Program-made: the position numbers and the translations under genes
Assembly: GCA_009809945.1 (NCBI GenBank)
Contig: WTPW01000444.1
Coordinates: 188,917 to 252,916 of the forward strand
From: Gigaspora margarita
Lineage: Eukaryota > Glomeromycota > Glomeromycetes > Diversisporales > Gigasporaceae
Direction of reading: 5' to 3'
DNA length: 64,000 nucleotides
Shown: piece after piece, positions 1 to 10,767 of the stretch
How the letters are laid out: each line of letters opens with the position of its first letter
How positions within the stretch are numbered: position 1 is the first letter of the stretch
Notes under the pieces: model-generated
The model's input: the letters and a program-made list of their open reading frames with translations, nothing else
The model's database searches: none
Told to the model about the DNA's origin: nothing

Positions 1-240
1 GCTGCAAGTGGCAGTGCAAGGACCAGAGGTAGTTGAATCCGCAGCTGCAAGTGGCAGTGCAAGGACCAGAGGTAGTTGAATCCGCAGCTGCAAGTGGCAG
101 TGCAAGGACCAGAGGTAGTTGAATCCGCGGCTGCAAGTGGCAGTGCAAGGACCTGTTGTTGTATTTGGCTTCACAGCTGCAAGTGACAGTGCAAGGACCA
201 GTTGTTNTATTGGCTCCTCGGCNGCAAGTGGCAGTGCAAG
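1..240. repeat. 43-bp minisatellite
   Basis: Direct tandem repeat with a 43-bp period; copies begin at 1, 44, 87, 130 and then more divergently. The conserved core is gctgcaagtggcagtgcaag. The last two copies have different spacers and contain ambiguous bases. The same core recurs at 4290-4690, so the relic kinase copy between them is bracketed by related minisatellites. The array runs off the left edge of the window. Confidence 0.9.
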
Positions 241-630
241 GACCATAGAATGAACCTCGCTCATACCGGCAGAAACACGTTACCGATTCTCTTTTCAGCT
301 ATGAGAAGATTCGACGGTTTTCCCTCTATATGAAGGCATCATAGGTGTCCATTTCGTTTGCTGTTGTGATGAAAGCATGTCGCTATGGTGGAAAATGTTA
401 TTATGTATATTAGAGCCAATAAGGGTAGCAGCCCTTATCCCATATGTTTTTCAGATTTGTAAATAAAGACGATAAGTTGGTTTGAATAAAGTCAACTGAT
501 CGAGCAATAATAATTCTCTAATCGCAAATGATTTTTAAACTATAAATATTTATAATATGTATAATAGAAGTTAAATTTATATTTTACTAATTAAAAAAGC
601 TAAATATAATAAAGCTATAGAATATCTTAC
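241..630. other. AT-rich stretch, no gene seen
   Basis: I see no coding region, inverted repeat or RNA gene here. Where the relic kinase array begins at 631, one would expect exons E9-E11 of that array to continue leftward. They are absent, so copy A is truncated on its 3' side here. Confidence 0.5.
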
Positions 631-1097
631 TTCGTTTAAAACTTTTAATAAAATTTTGTGATTTAGCCAATGTTTTAAGCTTCACTATATATTATATTGT
701 AAGTGATTGTGTGTATCCTATCATCTGGCCACCTGAAACGATTCTTTTCCCATCTAACCACGTTGCTGAAAAAACTGTCCCAAATTCTCAGCTAATTTTT
801 TGAACATTATCTAAATTATTGTAAGGAATCCACTCGATTATGTCTTGGTAGTTTGTAGCTTTAAATTGAAATTCCTTAATGCAATCATCACATCCTTATT
901 TCCACTTGTCCATCCTTGTGTTGTCCACATGTCTGACACCAAGCTGACGATGTATTATATCACTTGCAATTTGCACATTTTCAATACCTCTTATCTCTTT
1001 TAAAATCAAAAACTAATATATACTCTTTTGTTGCAGTGTTTTGAGTTAGTCCACATACTATATGATTACTATCCGTTGATTGCATAAGATCTTTAAA
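631..1097 (-). pseudogene. Relic module exon (copy A, E8-like)
   Basis: A broken copy of a kinase N-lobe module exon. The minus strand still reads the start (F-K-D-L-M-Q-S-T-D-S-N), the hinge strand (C-G-L-T-Q-N-T-A-T-K-E-Y), a CX2C pair and I-E-W near the centre. Splice consensus is kept: acceptor AG before 1097 and donor GTAAG after 631. The length of 467 nt is not a multiple of 3, and small deletions occur around the zinc-ribbon and D-D-C-I-K-E segments. It matches E8 of genes C (28689-29165) and D (54372-54848) best, including the S-N-x-I-V-x-G-L start. It cannot be translated through as it stands. Confidence 0.85.
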
Positions 1098-1218
1098 CTT
1101 ATAATGATGTATTATAAATGTATGTATAATATTAGTAAAGTAAATATGTATAAAGAACAAATGAATATACAATATCTTAATAAGCAAATAGTATAAATAA
1201 CAAATAATTTTAACTTAC

Positions 1219-1668
1219 TCTATCTAAAAATTCTAAAGAATTTTGAGAACCATGTAATATTTTAAGCATCACTTTACATGGTGATGTACGTGACCGTTTA
1301 TTTCGCACACCATCCAACCAGGTTGCTAAAAATTCATTACCAATCTTTTGAATATTTCTCTAATTTATTAAAAGGAATCCACTCGATTACATCTTTATAG
1401 CTCGTGGCTTTCAATTGAAATTCTTTAATACTATCATCGTCTTCCTTATTTCCACTCGTCCTTCCTTGCTTAGTTTTCTGAGGATCACATGTTTGACACC
1501 AATCGTAAGACGTGTTATATCAGTTGCAATTTGTGCATTTACCTTTTTTTTTTTATCACTTTTACATTCAAATTCATCAAATACTAGCATATACTCATTT
1601 GTTGTAATATTTTGAGTTAGTCCATGTACCTTAAGTTCTATATTCTTTAACATTACATAACCTGTAAG
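1219..1668 (-). pseudogene. Relic module exon (copy A, E7-like)
   Basis: Matches E7 of genes C and D (start M-L-K-N-x-x-L-K-V-H-G-L-T-Q-N-I-T-T-N-E-Y, end S-L-E-F-L-D-R before a GTAAG donor). The reading frame is lost after a lysine-rich stretch in the zinc-ribbon region and shifts again before the glycine-loop segment. The central CX2C motif is damaged. The gap of about 120 bp to the next relic exon equals a normal intron of this family, so exon-intron spacing survives although coding is lost. Confidence 0.82.
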
Positions 1669-1745
1669 CTATTAAATATATAAATGCATATTAAAAATAA
1701 GCAATATACAATAGTAATTGCAATATTTTAAATCTTTCATCTTAC

Positions 1746-2225
1746 TTCATTTATCATATTTAATAAATTTGATGATTTAATTAATGGTTTAAGCTCAACT
1801 TTATATGCAGATATACGTGACTGTGTATATTTATATTCAGTTTCGAAGTTACCTTTTGCATATCTAATTCCATCTAACCATGTTGCTAAACATCTATCGC
1901 CAATCATTTGAATTCTATCTAATCTATTAAAAGGAATCCATTCAATTACGTCTTCATAATTTTTAGCTTTAAGTTGAAATTCTTTAATACAATCATTGAT
2001 ATCTTTATTTCCACTCGTCATCCCTGTGTAGTTATCTGAGGATCACATGCTTGACACCAAGCTTTTAATGTGCTATATCGGTTGCAATTTGCACATTTTC
2101 CATGTGTTTTATTTCTTATAAAACCAAATTCATCAAACATCAACATATATTCATGAGTAGTTGTATTTTGAGTTAATCCGTAAATAATTCTAATACTACT
2201 TATCTAGTTGCAAGTAATTTTTAAA
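1746..2225 (-). pseudogene. Relic module exon (copy A, E6-like)
   Basis: Matches E6 of genes B, C and D. The second half is open: T-S-G-N-K-D-I-N-D-C-I-K-E-F-Q-L-K-A-K-N-Y-E-D-V-I then L-D-R-I-Q-M-I-G-D-R-C-L-A-T-W-L-D-G-I-R. The hinge and zinc-ribbon half is out of frame with it after a one-base loss near W-T-S-G-N, and another small change offsets the total length. Splice sites are typical (AG before 2225, GTAAG after 1746). The degenerate loop I-G-D-R-C-L is the same as in the E6 exons elsewhere. Confidence 0.85.
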
Positions 2226-2312
2226 CTTAACGAAATACATAATGTACACATAATAGCAATTAATTATATAGCCTTAATAATTAAATAATCTTATATAATA
2301 AAATAATCTTAC

Positions 2313-3395
2313 TTCTTTTAAAATATTTAATAGATTTCGTTGATAAGCCAATATTTTAAGCTCCACTTTATGTGATGGAGTACGTGACAGTATGTATTCA
2401 TTATTTAACCCATCTCACATCCAAATGTCATTTTCCATCTAGTCATGTTGCTGAAAATCCATCATCAATCTTTTGAACATTATCTAATCTGTTAAAAGGA
2501 ATCCACTCGATTACATCTTCATAGTATGTAAGTGTGAGGTCCGGAAAATCGTGACTTGAAAGACGCTGCGCCAACTCACGTTACCCGATCATGATGATCT
2601 CTTACCTAAAATGGAGTTGCCGGCGATATATCGAATATATTGAAGAAATTAAATAAATCCAGGATAGTAGCTATAACGAAGATAATAAATAAAGCTCTTA
2701 AAATCGATTTAATAGTTATGGGAGATATAGTAGTTTTATTCGTTATAATCAGTTTAATCATTTTAATAGAGATCATGTATATAATGATTATAATAAGTAC
2801 TAAGTAAAAATTTATTATAAATAAAGGCTTTATCGCCCCCAAAAGAAAGGGGAGGTCTTTTTGGCTTCACTAATAACTAAGTCCTAATTAAAAAATTACC
2901 CATAACCTTACATAAAAATACTACTACGCTAATACACCCTCTGCACCCTAAGTCTCAAATTGTCGTTCATTGAGTCATTGACCACGTGACCTAGCACTAC
3001 GGAACAAAGTAGCCGAAGCCTTTATCACCCACCAGCCAAATCTAACACACCTCTTTCGTAAGGTTACTACCCGCAGGTTACGCAAGTTTCTGGAGCGTGG
3101 AATACCTGAGTCACGTTATATTTCTTGACTCACAGTAGCTTTAAGTTGAAATTCTTTAATGCAATCATCGATATCCTTATTTCCACTTGTCCATCCTTGT
3201 GTTATTTTTTGAGGGTCACATGTTTGTCACCAAGTTGACGATGTGTTATATCGATTGCAACTTGCACATTTTCCGTTATCCCGCCATCTTTTAGAACCAA
3301 ATTCATCAAATATTAACGTACCGGTATATTCATTTGTGGTTGTTTTGAGTCAACCTAAAAACGCTTTCACTTCCTAATTGTAAATTATTTTTAAA
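2313..3395 (-). pseudogene. Relic module exon (copy A, E5-like), split by an insertion
   Basis: The two halves, 2313-2528 and 3136-3395, align with E5 of genes B, C and D. They are separated by a 605-bp insertion at the A-T-N-Y-E-D codons. Besides the insertion, one zinc-binding region codon and the hinge segment are altered. This is the most 5' recognisable exon of copy A, and no start exon or promoter block follows it. The MULE-like element at 3723 lies just beyond, so the 5' part of copy A was lost or displaced. Confidence 0.85.
2531..3135. mobile_element. 605-bp terminal-inverted-repeat element inside relic exon
   Basis: The insertion is defined by comparison with uninterrupted E5 exons. 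The ends read AGTGTGAGGTC at the left and GACTCACAG at the right, an imperfect inverted repeat that continues loosely inward (CGTGACT on both sides). TA, or possibly GTA, is repeated at both borders, which fits a Tc1/mariner-type non-autonomous element. The interior holds one short hydrophobic reading frame that I do not regard as a gene. The superfamily is uncertain because the target duplication is so short. Confidence 0.65.
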
Positions 3396-3470
3396 CTATA
3401 TAATATCTATAATATGTATAAAAGAAGTTAAGTATTCAACTTTATTAATAAACTAGCAATGTACATGTGC

Positions 3471-3489
3471 GGGCGACTTCGTCGCCCGT
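3471..3489. repeat. GC-rich perfect hairpin
   Basis: An 8-bp stem (CGGGCGAC / GTCGCCCG) with a 3-base loop sits in AT-rich DNA between the relic kinase array and the MULE-like element. It could be a structured transposon end, such as the 3' hairpin of a Helitron, but I see no partner end. Confidence 0.5.
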
Positions 3490-3722
3490 TTGTGGCTTTG
3501 AATCAATACAAGATTTAACATGTGGCATATTTAGAACATACGTGCGTTAAGAAAGTGGTGACTAATAGGGTGAAGGCTATAATTAAACATCTATTTAATA
3601 TACAACGCAAACAATTTACCATTGTCCATGACTGAAATGGAAGTTTTGAAAGAGGCGTGAGGAGAATTGGTCTGGGTTCCAAAGCTTTCGAGTCTCACCG
3701 TGGCATCATTTGAGATTAAGAT

Positions 3723-5760
3723 AATGTTGTTAGCCGAAATTGTTTTATGCTTGTAGAAATATTTCGACATTTGATATTTAGGCTGCCGAAATGTCTAAAT
3801 ATTGCCGAAATCCTAAATTATGCCGAAATGTCTAAATAATGTCGAAATGTCTAAATAATGTCGAAATGTCTAAATTAAGAAATATATATGAAAAACNTGT
3901 GGGAATTAGGGCTGTTAATCAGTCCGACTAAAACCACCGGTCCTGCGGTCCTCGTTAGAACTGTCTTTTTATGGGACGGACCAAAAAGACTATCGGTCCG
4001 AATATAGTTAGATTTAAACGAATATATGTAGCCTAATTTTTGTGATATACGAGGTTAATTTTAGATGTTTAGACAACAATAATAAATTTAAATATTTTAA
4101 ATCGGAGTTTTTCTTATTTAATGTTTATTTTATATTTTGCAAATTATTAATTTGTCTTTGCTTTCAAACTATACATAAATATTTTTGGATAAATGACAAA
4201 TTAGTATTAGCGTTAGCAATTAAGATTAGTTATTTTGGTTTTGCTATCACTCGCCCTGGCTCTATCTCCCGCCCACCATCCCTAGTCAATTGTTGGGCTC
4301 TGTGGCTGCAGTGGCAGTGCAAGGACCTATTAGTGGATAGTTAGGCTCTGCGGCTGCAGTAGCAGCACACAGACCTTAATAGTGGATAGTTAGGCACCGC
4401 AGCTGCAAGGACCTTATTAGTGGATAGTTAGGCTCCGCTGCTGCAGTGGTAGTGCAAGGACCTTATTAGTGGATAGTTATTGCAGTAGTCAGTGCAAGGG
4501 TCTTATTAGTGGATAGTTAGGCTCCACGGTTACAGTGGCAGTGCAAGGACCTTATTAATAGATAGTTAGGCTCCACGGCGCAGTACAAGACCTTATTAGT
4601 GGATAGTTAGGCTCCGTGGTTGCAGTGGCAGTGCAAGGACCTTATTAATGGTTAGTTAGGCTCTGCGACTGCAGAGACCTGAAACAGATGCTGACGATAA
4701 CGCTGGGCATATGTTGGATATCTTTCTTATACTTGTGTTTTCATGTATTAGTCAGGGTGTGGTTCAGGACCTTGGGTTTAGGAAATTTGGAACCGAAAGG
4801 TCAGTAGTTTATGCGTTGTGAGAATGATTGGTACGGGTTCAAATAATAAGTCCTAGACTAGAGGTTTTGTCATAGGTATTGACGGTAGAGTATGAATGCT
4901 AGAACTTGTTTGGATGTTTGAATAGCGAACCTATTCCCATTAGTGCTGTTAATCGGTCCGTCCGGTCCGTCTTGGTCCAAAGACTGGCAGTCTTTTAAAA
5001 AGTTAGGCTGGACTGCGGTCCAGGACTGATTAGGAATGATCAGTTGAGACCGGACGGACTGATTATTAGACCATATAAATTGCACTAACATATTAATTTA
5101 TTATCCGTATTATTATAGACTCCATTCAAATGATTAATTTATTACTCGTTTCATTACATAAAGCTACCTCTAAACAAATGTCTAAACCTGTCTATTATTA
5201 TTAGAACTAGTAATAATAATGCGTACGAATTTTGAAACCATGCATATGATTTTTGCAGATATATTTTTATGCGATAATGCAGGTCAATTTATCTCAAGCA
5301 TCTGGAAGTTCCCAACTGGGAAAAATTAATATAAATTATGAACAAGGTCAAGAGTGGAACAAAATTCCTTAATATGGAGCGTTTTTTATAAACCAGATAT
5401 AATACTGCGCATTACGCGCATCATGTATAAAAAGCACTGAATAGATTACCACTAATTAAGATTAAATTGATACTTAGTTGTGCTTTGTTTTTAAAAGTGC
5501 AGTAGTAATAATATAATATTCAATTTATTTATAAATAATTTTATTGTTTATATTTAATTTAGACATTTAGTCACATAGTATTTTATTTAGTCAACTATTT
5601 AGACATTTAGTCACATAGTATTTATTTAGTCAACTATTTAGGTATTTAGTCAAATTTAGACTTTTGACATTTCAAAAAAAAAATAATGCCATGTCGAAAT
5701 ATATTTAGACACTAATTGCCTAAATGGCTGACTAAATTAAGTATTTCGACTAACAACATT
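3723..5760. mobile_element. MULE-like non-autonomous element, 2.04 kb
   Basis: The terminal inverted repeats begin AATGTTGTTAGCCGAAAT on the left and AATGTTGTTAGTCGAAAT on the right, 17 of 18 matching. They are flanked by a perfect 10-bp direct repeat, AGATTAAGAT, at 3713-3722 and 5761-5770. A 9-11 bp target duplication is typical of Mutator-like elements. Subterminal tandem copies of a TCGAAATGTCTAAAT-like motif (3770-3880 and 5560-5740) are further support. The interior carries a minisatellite and two blocks of GGTCCG-rich repeats (3908-4030, 4943-5085) but no transposase. It looks like a structurally complete, non-coding element. Confidence 0.88.
4290..4690. repeat. About 45-47-bp minisatellite inside the MULE-like element
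   Basis: Eight to nine degenerate copies of a unit combining ctgcagtggcagtgcaagg with accttattagtggatag. The core equals that of the array at 1-240, although the spacers differ. The array lies wholly inside the MULE-like element, so the element may have captured it or spread it. Confidence 0.85.
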
Positions 5761-5770
5761 AGATTAAGAT

Positions 5771-6789
5771 AAGCATATTTTTTGGGTTCTGCTTATGTTA
5801 GTAATGCTTAATGCTCTAATTTAATTCCAAGTAAATTTGTGCTTTTAATTTAGTCTGGCAGGGTTCCAAGTTTCAAAATCAGGCATGAATTCGTTCATGA
5901 TTTATATGCCACACAAGTCACGAGTAGAGTCAATAATGACGACAACTGTAATTATTAATTGAATTTTTTTTAATTCCAATGATTCTCGCTATTTAATTGT
6001 CTTTGAGTTCTATTTATTCCTGAATTCCTTGATGATTAATTTTTAGAAATACAGGAATTCGTATTGCTGATAACTAATCGATTCATTAAAACTTGTCTTG
6101 AAATAAATAATATTATTAAGTTGAAATTATAATAGGTTAAGTTAAATATATATAGATTACTAATATTCGATTATTTAAATAAAGTTTTTAAGATTTAAAA
6201 TTGACTAAAGTTATTTCTGGATTTAAACTTTACCTATGTGGAGTTAGAATTGCTGAAATTTGAATCCACCTAGAAAATATACAACTTTTTTTTTTTATCT
6301 CGAATGGTTTATGGGCGTAAATTATAGTGTAAGCTAGTTAATTATCATTTGCCTGTTTGCACAGGACTTTTGATTAATACTTATCTTTTAACAGCTCATT
6401 ATCTTTATTTTCCTTGGTGAAATAGTTCATTTAAAAATCATGAACATGCATTGTCTAGTCAAAATATGAGGTATTATACACTAGTTATTTAATTTGTTAG
6501 GGTAATAACTGATAAAATTTAAACAGTACATCCATGACTTTATTATATCATTTTAACTTTAACAGGCGCAATTATTGAACAAATTTTTGCAGCTAAGCCT
6601 GTCTGCAAAGTTTATAGTTAAAGAGATAATAAATAATAAGGTTTTTTATTTCAATAAACAGTACATAATAAAATATTAAAAAAAAAACTTTACTGTTCTG
6701 AAACGGATATGGAAAAAATATTAAGATATGTTAGTAAAATATATAAAATAAATATTTATATCAAAACATAATGATACAATATAATTATG
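5771..6789. other. AT-rich stretch, no gene seen
   Basis: I see no long reading frame, no clear inverted repeat and no RNA gene in this kilobase. Several short A or T runs occur. Confidence 0.45.
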
Positions 6790-7480
6790 TAATTATTCAG
6801 ATCGATCATCAAGAGGGATATAAGAAGGCTGATATGATTCATTTGAGTTGGTCAACATGTCATTTGCCAAGTCTGTCAGCTTGCATTTGCTTCTAGTTCG
6901 TGTATATGGTTTAGTCATTGAAGAAGGTTTAGTTTAAAATGGTTTTAGTCGCAGGTGATTTTTATTAGCATTGATTTGTGTATAAGGTTCAGTTATTGTA
7001 GAAGAGTTAATTACAGATGGGTTAATCACCAGTGATTTGTTTTTTGTGACATGTTTACCATCAATCTTTGCAGCAATTTTTTCAGCAAAACTAATAGCTT
7101 TACTTGAACTATCATAATCTTCAGTTTCTCATAGGGCCTTAAAGAACCATCTATATTCATTAATGTTTTCTGATAATTAATAAAGGACATACTTTTAACA
7201 TGTACATAATTCCAATTGTTGTGCAAAACAAATTCACTATCAATATAAAGAATTGAATTTTTTTATAGTTTGAGTTAAGTGGGTCAGATGATGTGCAGTT
7301 GCTAAGTAGTGACATCTTATTTCAGAATCACATTGGAACTGATCTATATAGTCGCTCAATACAACTTTCATAAATGCATCTCATAATTAACAATCAGGGG
7401 TTCCTTTACTATCACAATTATATTAACCAAAGAAGAAAACTTCAGAAGATCATTTGGTTCAAGATTAATATGGACAATGT
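6790..7480 (-). pseudogene. Decayed coding relic, family not recognised
   Basis: On the minus strand this block is less AT-biased than its surroundings and yields interrupted protein-like stretches. One is a C-terminal-looking segment, K-L-T-D-L-A-N-D-M-L-T-N-S-N-E-S followed by Y-I-P-L-D-D-R-S-E and a stop; another contains N-I-D-G-S-L-R-P. Several frame changes and stops intervene. Its place in a transposon-rich area suggests a dead transposase, but I see no catalytic motif, so this is a guess. Confidence 0.35.
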
Positions 7481-7719
7481 CACTCAAAACAATCTATACA
7501 TGTATATATGCATATTAGTAAAAAAATAAAAATTTTTTTAGAATTGATTTTATTAAAAGTATAAATATCACTGCAATTATTAGATATACAGCAATAAACA
7601 ATTATTTTTACAAATATAAAATCTAAACTTAATTTTAAGGCAGAAATCTTTTTATTCTTTTTATTCGTGTATTCAACTATTTGAAAATTTCCAGTAGCTT
7701 GCAATTTGTCATAATATAA

Positions 7720-7892
7720 TAATTATTTATTACAGAAGTCATAATTGTAATAATAATTACAACATTTTATAATTATTACAACATGTAATAATAATTATGA
7801 CATGTCGTAATTATTACTATGTGTTGTAATTAATACAACATGTCATAATAATTATTACATATTGTAATTATTACTACATGTAGTAATTATTA
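7720..7892. repeat. AT palindromic repeat array (ACATGTAATAATTATT-like)
   Basis: A string of short, mutually inverted units combining ACATGT with TAATTATTA and its complement. A second array of the same type lies at 9450-9700. The units are self-complementary, so the tract could extrude cruciforms or cause replication slippage. Confidence 0.65.
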
Positions 7893-7894
7893 TT

Positions 7895-8256
7895 AGGCCA
7901 TGTAAAGTTAATTTTTTGCTTTGCATAACCTAGCATTTCAAAATTTTGGCGGGTCAGATTTTTTTTTAAAAAAAAAAAAAAAAACTTTGCATAGCCTAAA
8001 TTAATTCATGTTCATATCTAAGGCCATGCAAAGTTAATTCTTCAGTTTGCATAACGTGAAATCAGAAAGGTTGATTTTTTTTTATCAGATCTATTGTGTG
8101 ATTCCAGAAAATTAAGTCATCTTTGGTTGACACTCGAGAAAAAATTAAAATGCAAAAATGAATTAATTGGTACAATAGTAGTTTTTTAAAAAAATTTTTT
8201 TGGAATAATTGGATCAGTGGGTTATGAAAAATGAAAATTTACTTTGCATAGCCTTA
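7895..8256. mobile_element. Harbinger-like MITE, copy 1
   Basis: The ends read GGCCATGTAAAGTTAATTTT on the left and, reversed, GGCTATGCAAAGTAAATTTT on the right. Both borders carry TTA, the target preferred by PIF/Harbinger elements. Internal near-repeats of the end sequence (about 8021-8060) suggest a composite structure. A diverged copy lies at 10768-11112. There is no coding capacity. Confidence 0.6.
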
Positions 8257-8369
8257 TAAATAAATATAATATATGTACTGTATGTAAATATACAAAAGCA
8301 GCAATTATATTAATATATATTACAAGTAAATATATTTTACTTATTAGGTAGCATTTGCATAAACAATTG

Positions 8370-8640
8370 TTCATTTGACCAATCAAAATTTAGGATCAGG
8401 TGTAATGCGATAGTCAAAACAAGGGTTGTCCAAAGTGGCACCTTACAAAATTACCATATCCCCAAAACAATGTGTTATGTTTCTAAATAAAAAAATTATA
8501 TGTAAATTAGAGCTAAGAAAACTGAGGGTTAGGATTAGAAAAATACAATGCTATATTATAGCTAGGATTAATTGATTTGTAACCATGGTTACAGTAACCA
8601 CATCTAATCAGACCAATCAAATTCGAAGATCAGGTGTAAT
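8370..8640. repeat. Dispersed direct repeat (CCAATCAAA...GATCAGGTGTAA)
   Basis: A motif of about 35 bp with CCAATCAAA followed by GATCAGGTGTAA occurs near 8378 and 8613, and again near 48726 next to a large inverted-repeat element. It probably belongs to the end of a repeat family whose limits I cannot set. The intervening bases hold no gene that I can support. Confidence 0.5.
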
Positions 8641-8864
8641 GTTACTCATTTGGGAAGAGTCAGAACAAATGTTCATGTTGCCAAAAATTGCTTCTAATTC
8701 AAAATTTTGCATAAGAAACTACCTTTTGGGTTCTAACAAAAATAATTCTTTACAAAATTTTAATAAAACTATGCCCTTCTTTAACTCTTTAGCCTCACAC
8801 TAACCTTAACCTTAATTATACTTCATTATAATCATTGATCACATGATTTTGCATGATGTTGATC

Positions 8865-9168
8865 TAGGGTGTCCAGAATTATGCGATACGATTGGGTAAA
8901 TTATGCAATTTCACCGAGGTCAATTATGCGATGGATGCGAATTATGCTTTTTCTTAATTAGAATTTGTCAATTATGCCAACTTTTTGGAATATTTCAAAC
9001 TTTTGCGGAAGTTTTCAGAATTCACACTTTATCTAAACACATTCTTCCGCCAATCAAATCTCACTCACGTGCCTTTATGCTTTTTTTCTTAATTATGCGA
9101 AGCATATGCGATGCGAAAAAATAGTAAATATGTGCATAATTTTGCATCGCATAATCCTGGACACCCTA
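8865..9168. mobile_element. hAT-like MITE, 304 bp
   Basis: The terminal inverted repeats start TAGGGTGTCCAG, with continued similarity over about 25 bp (both ends reach ATTATGCGAT). They are flanked by a perfect 8-bp duplication, TGTTGATC (8857-8864 and 9169-9176). An 8-bp target duplication with TAGGG-type ends is characteristic of hAT derivatives. The open frame inside is non-coding filler rich in the motif TTATGCGA. Confidence 0.9.
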
Positions 9169-9449
9169 TGTTGATCATGTGTTATTTTGTAATATTATAT
9201 TATTTACGGTTATAAAATTTATCTGTAATCTACAGTTATAAAACAATTAATCTTTATGGCTATTAGTAAAATTTTATGAGAAACATTTTAATTAGAATGC
9301 AGTAGATGGTTTCCTAATATAAATTTAGAGCTATCCCTGTTTTTTGTAAAAAAGTAAGTTTGCTTTGATTTTAATATTACACCTAATTTTAAAATTTAAT
9401 TAAATAACAAAAATATAAGCAATGTTATAACTGCATTAAAAAAAATTAA

Positions 9450-9700
9450 TAATAAATATTAGTTACTGCATGTAGTAATTGTTACTATATGTAGTAATTA
9501 TTATTACTATATGTAGTAATAATTATTACATGCTGTAATAATTACTATATGTCTTAATAATTACTATATACTGTATCATAATAATTACTATATATAGTAA
9601 TTTGTATATAATAATTATTACATGTTGTAATTATTACACCATGTTGTAATTATTACAACATGTTGAAATAATTACAATATGTCATAATAATTACAACAAT
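9450..9700. repeat. AT palindromic repeat array, second copy
   Basis: Same unit type as 7720-7892: alternating TAATTATTAC and ACATGT or ATATGT blocks in both orientations. With the first array it brackets about 1.5 kb containing two MITEs. Confidence 0.6.
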
Positions 9701-10306
9701 TTTGATTTTAAAAAGTCTGTATAAAAATATATATCATAAATAAAATTGTTGTAACTCCTATTTATGCACCATACTTTAGTTAGAATTAAATCTTCTTTTA
9801 AATAACAGAATGCTAAATTCTTGGTTGTATTAACAGGGTAAACCCCTTTAAAAAGATTTTTAAGAGTACATTTAAGCTTTGGAAGTTCATAAAATCCAAA
9901 GCATCAACAAAATACATATTTTGCCAGAATATAATTGGTGATTACTAACTTAGCAAAGTACAGTAATAGTATCTGGCATTGTTTTCAAATGCTCAAAAAA
10001 AAATGTAGAAAAGAAAAATTCTAACAATATAATTTTTTTCTTTATTGATTTTTTTTATATTTATTTATTTATTATTTTTTATTTATTTAAACAAATGCAC
10101 ATTAGGCATAGTATCAATTAGGGCTGTAAATCAATTCAAAAAATTAGAATAAATGATCAAACCAATTAGAATTGATTAAAATCATTAACCAAATCTTAAA
10201 TATATTGTTAATTCTTATATTGGCTTTTTTGATTAATTATTGATCTGTTTTATATGATTAAATGCTATAGACTATTTTGATTATATAAAAAATATTTGTG
10301 TTGTTA
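9701..10306. other. AT-rich stretch, no gene seen
   Basis: Low-complexity AT DNA with long T runs near 10030-10085. I see no reading frame or inverted repeat that I can support. Confidence 0.45.
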
Positions 10307-10478
10307 CAGTCAACCCCTGCAATAGTCACAGACTAAAATCAGGCATTTTATGTGACTATTGTAAAATTGTGACTAAATCGAGCAAGAATTCATATATAGT
10401 TATATAATTAGGTAAAAATTATAGTAACTATAGCGAGCTTGTGACAAATACATGTGTGACTATTGCAGGAGTTGACTG
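10307..10478. mobile_element. Tc1/mariner-like MITE, 172 bp
   Basis: The ends are CAGTCAACCCCTGCAATAGT and, reversed, CAGTCAACTCCTGCAATAGT, matching at 19 of 20 positions, with TA on both sides. The arms cover roughly 30 bp each. The small size, CAGTC ends and TA borders fit a Tc1/mariner-derived MITE. Related ends occur at 21652 and 35004-35151. Confidence 0.85.
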
Positions 10479-10767
10479 TATGAATACTATTACTATCTAT
10501 AAGTTTAAGTTCAATTTCTTTATTTAACACAAAAAAAATAAATTATTATATAAGCCAAAAAAATATAAAATAAAATTGTGGATAAAAAAGTAATTGCTCA
10601 AAAAAATTTTGCTTTAAAAATAAGTTATAGTTATGTAAAAATATAAGCTAATAAAATATAAAATTATGGAAAAAAAGTGAATGCTATAAAATTATGCCTT
10701 AAAAATAAACTATTACAATTCATAAAAATAAATATTTATTAGTGATTTTTAAAAAATATATATTTTA

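Noticed and set aside
1-240. CRISPR-like array
   Set aside because: The repeats are directly adjacent with no unique spacers, the host looks eukaryotic, and no cas genes are present. It is a minisatellite.
1415-1615. Plus-strand open frame (also 30051-30254, 30612-30815, 32899-33171, 56246-56458)
   Set aside because: All are antisense shadows of the zinc-ribbon region of module exons; they recur because the exon recurs.
2606-2842. Hydrophobic 78-codon frame in the 605-bp element
   Set aside because: Composition follows from AT-rich DNA (Ile/Lys/Phe-rich); no conservation available; not called as a gene.
4042-4344. 100-codon plus-strand frame
   Set aside because: It runs from AT-rich filler into the minisatellite within the MULE-like element; no protein-like composition.
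8585-8803. 72-codon plus-strand frame, and 8903-9124
   Set aside because: The first overlaps a dispersed repeat motif. The second lies wholly inside a hAT-like MITE between its inverted repeats.
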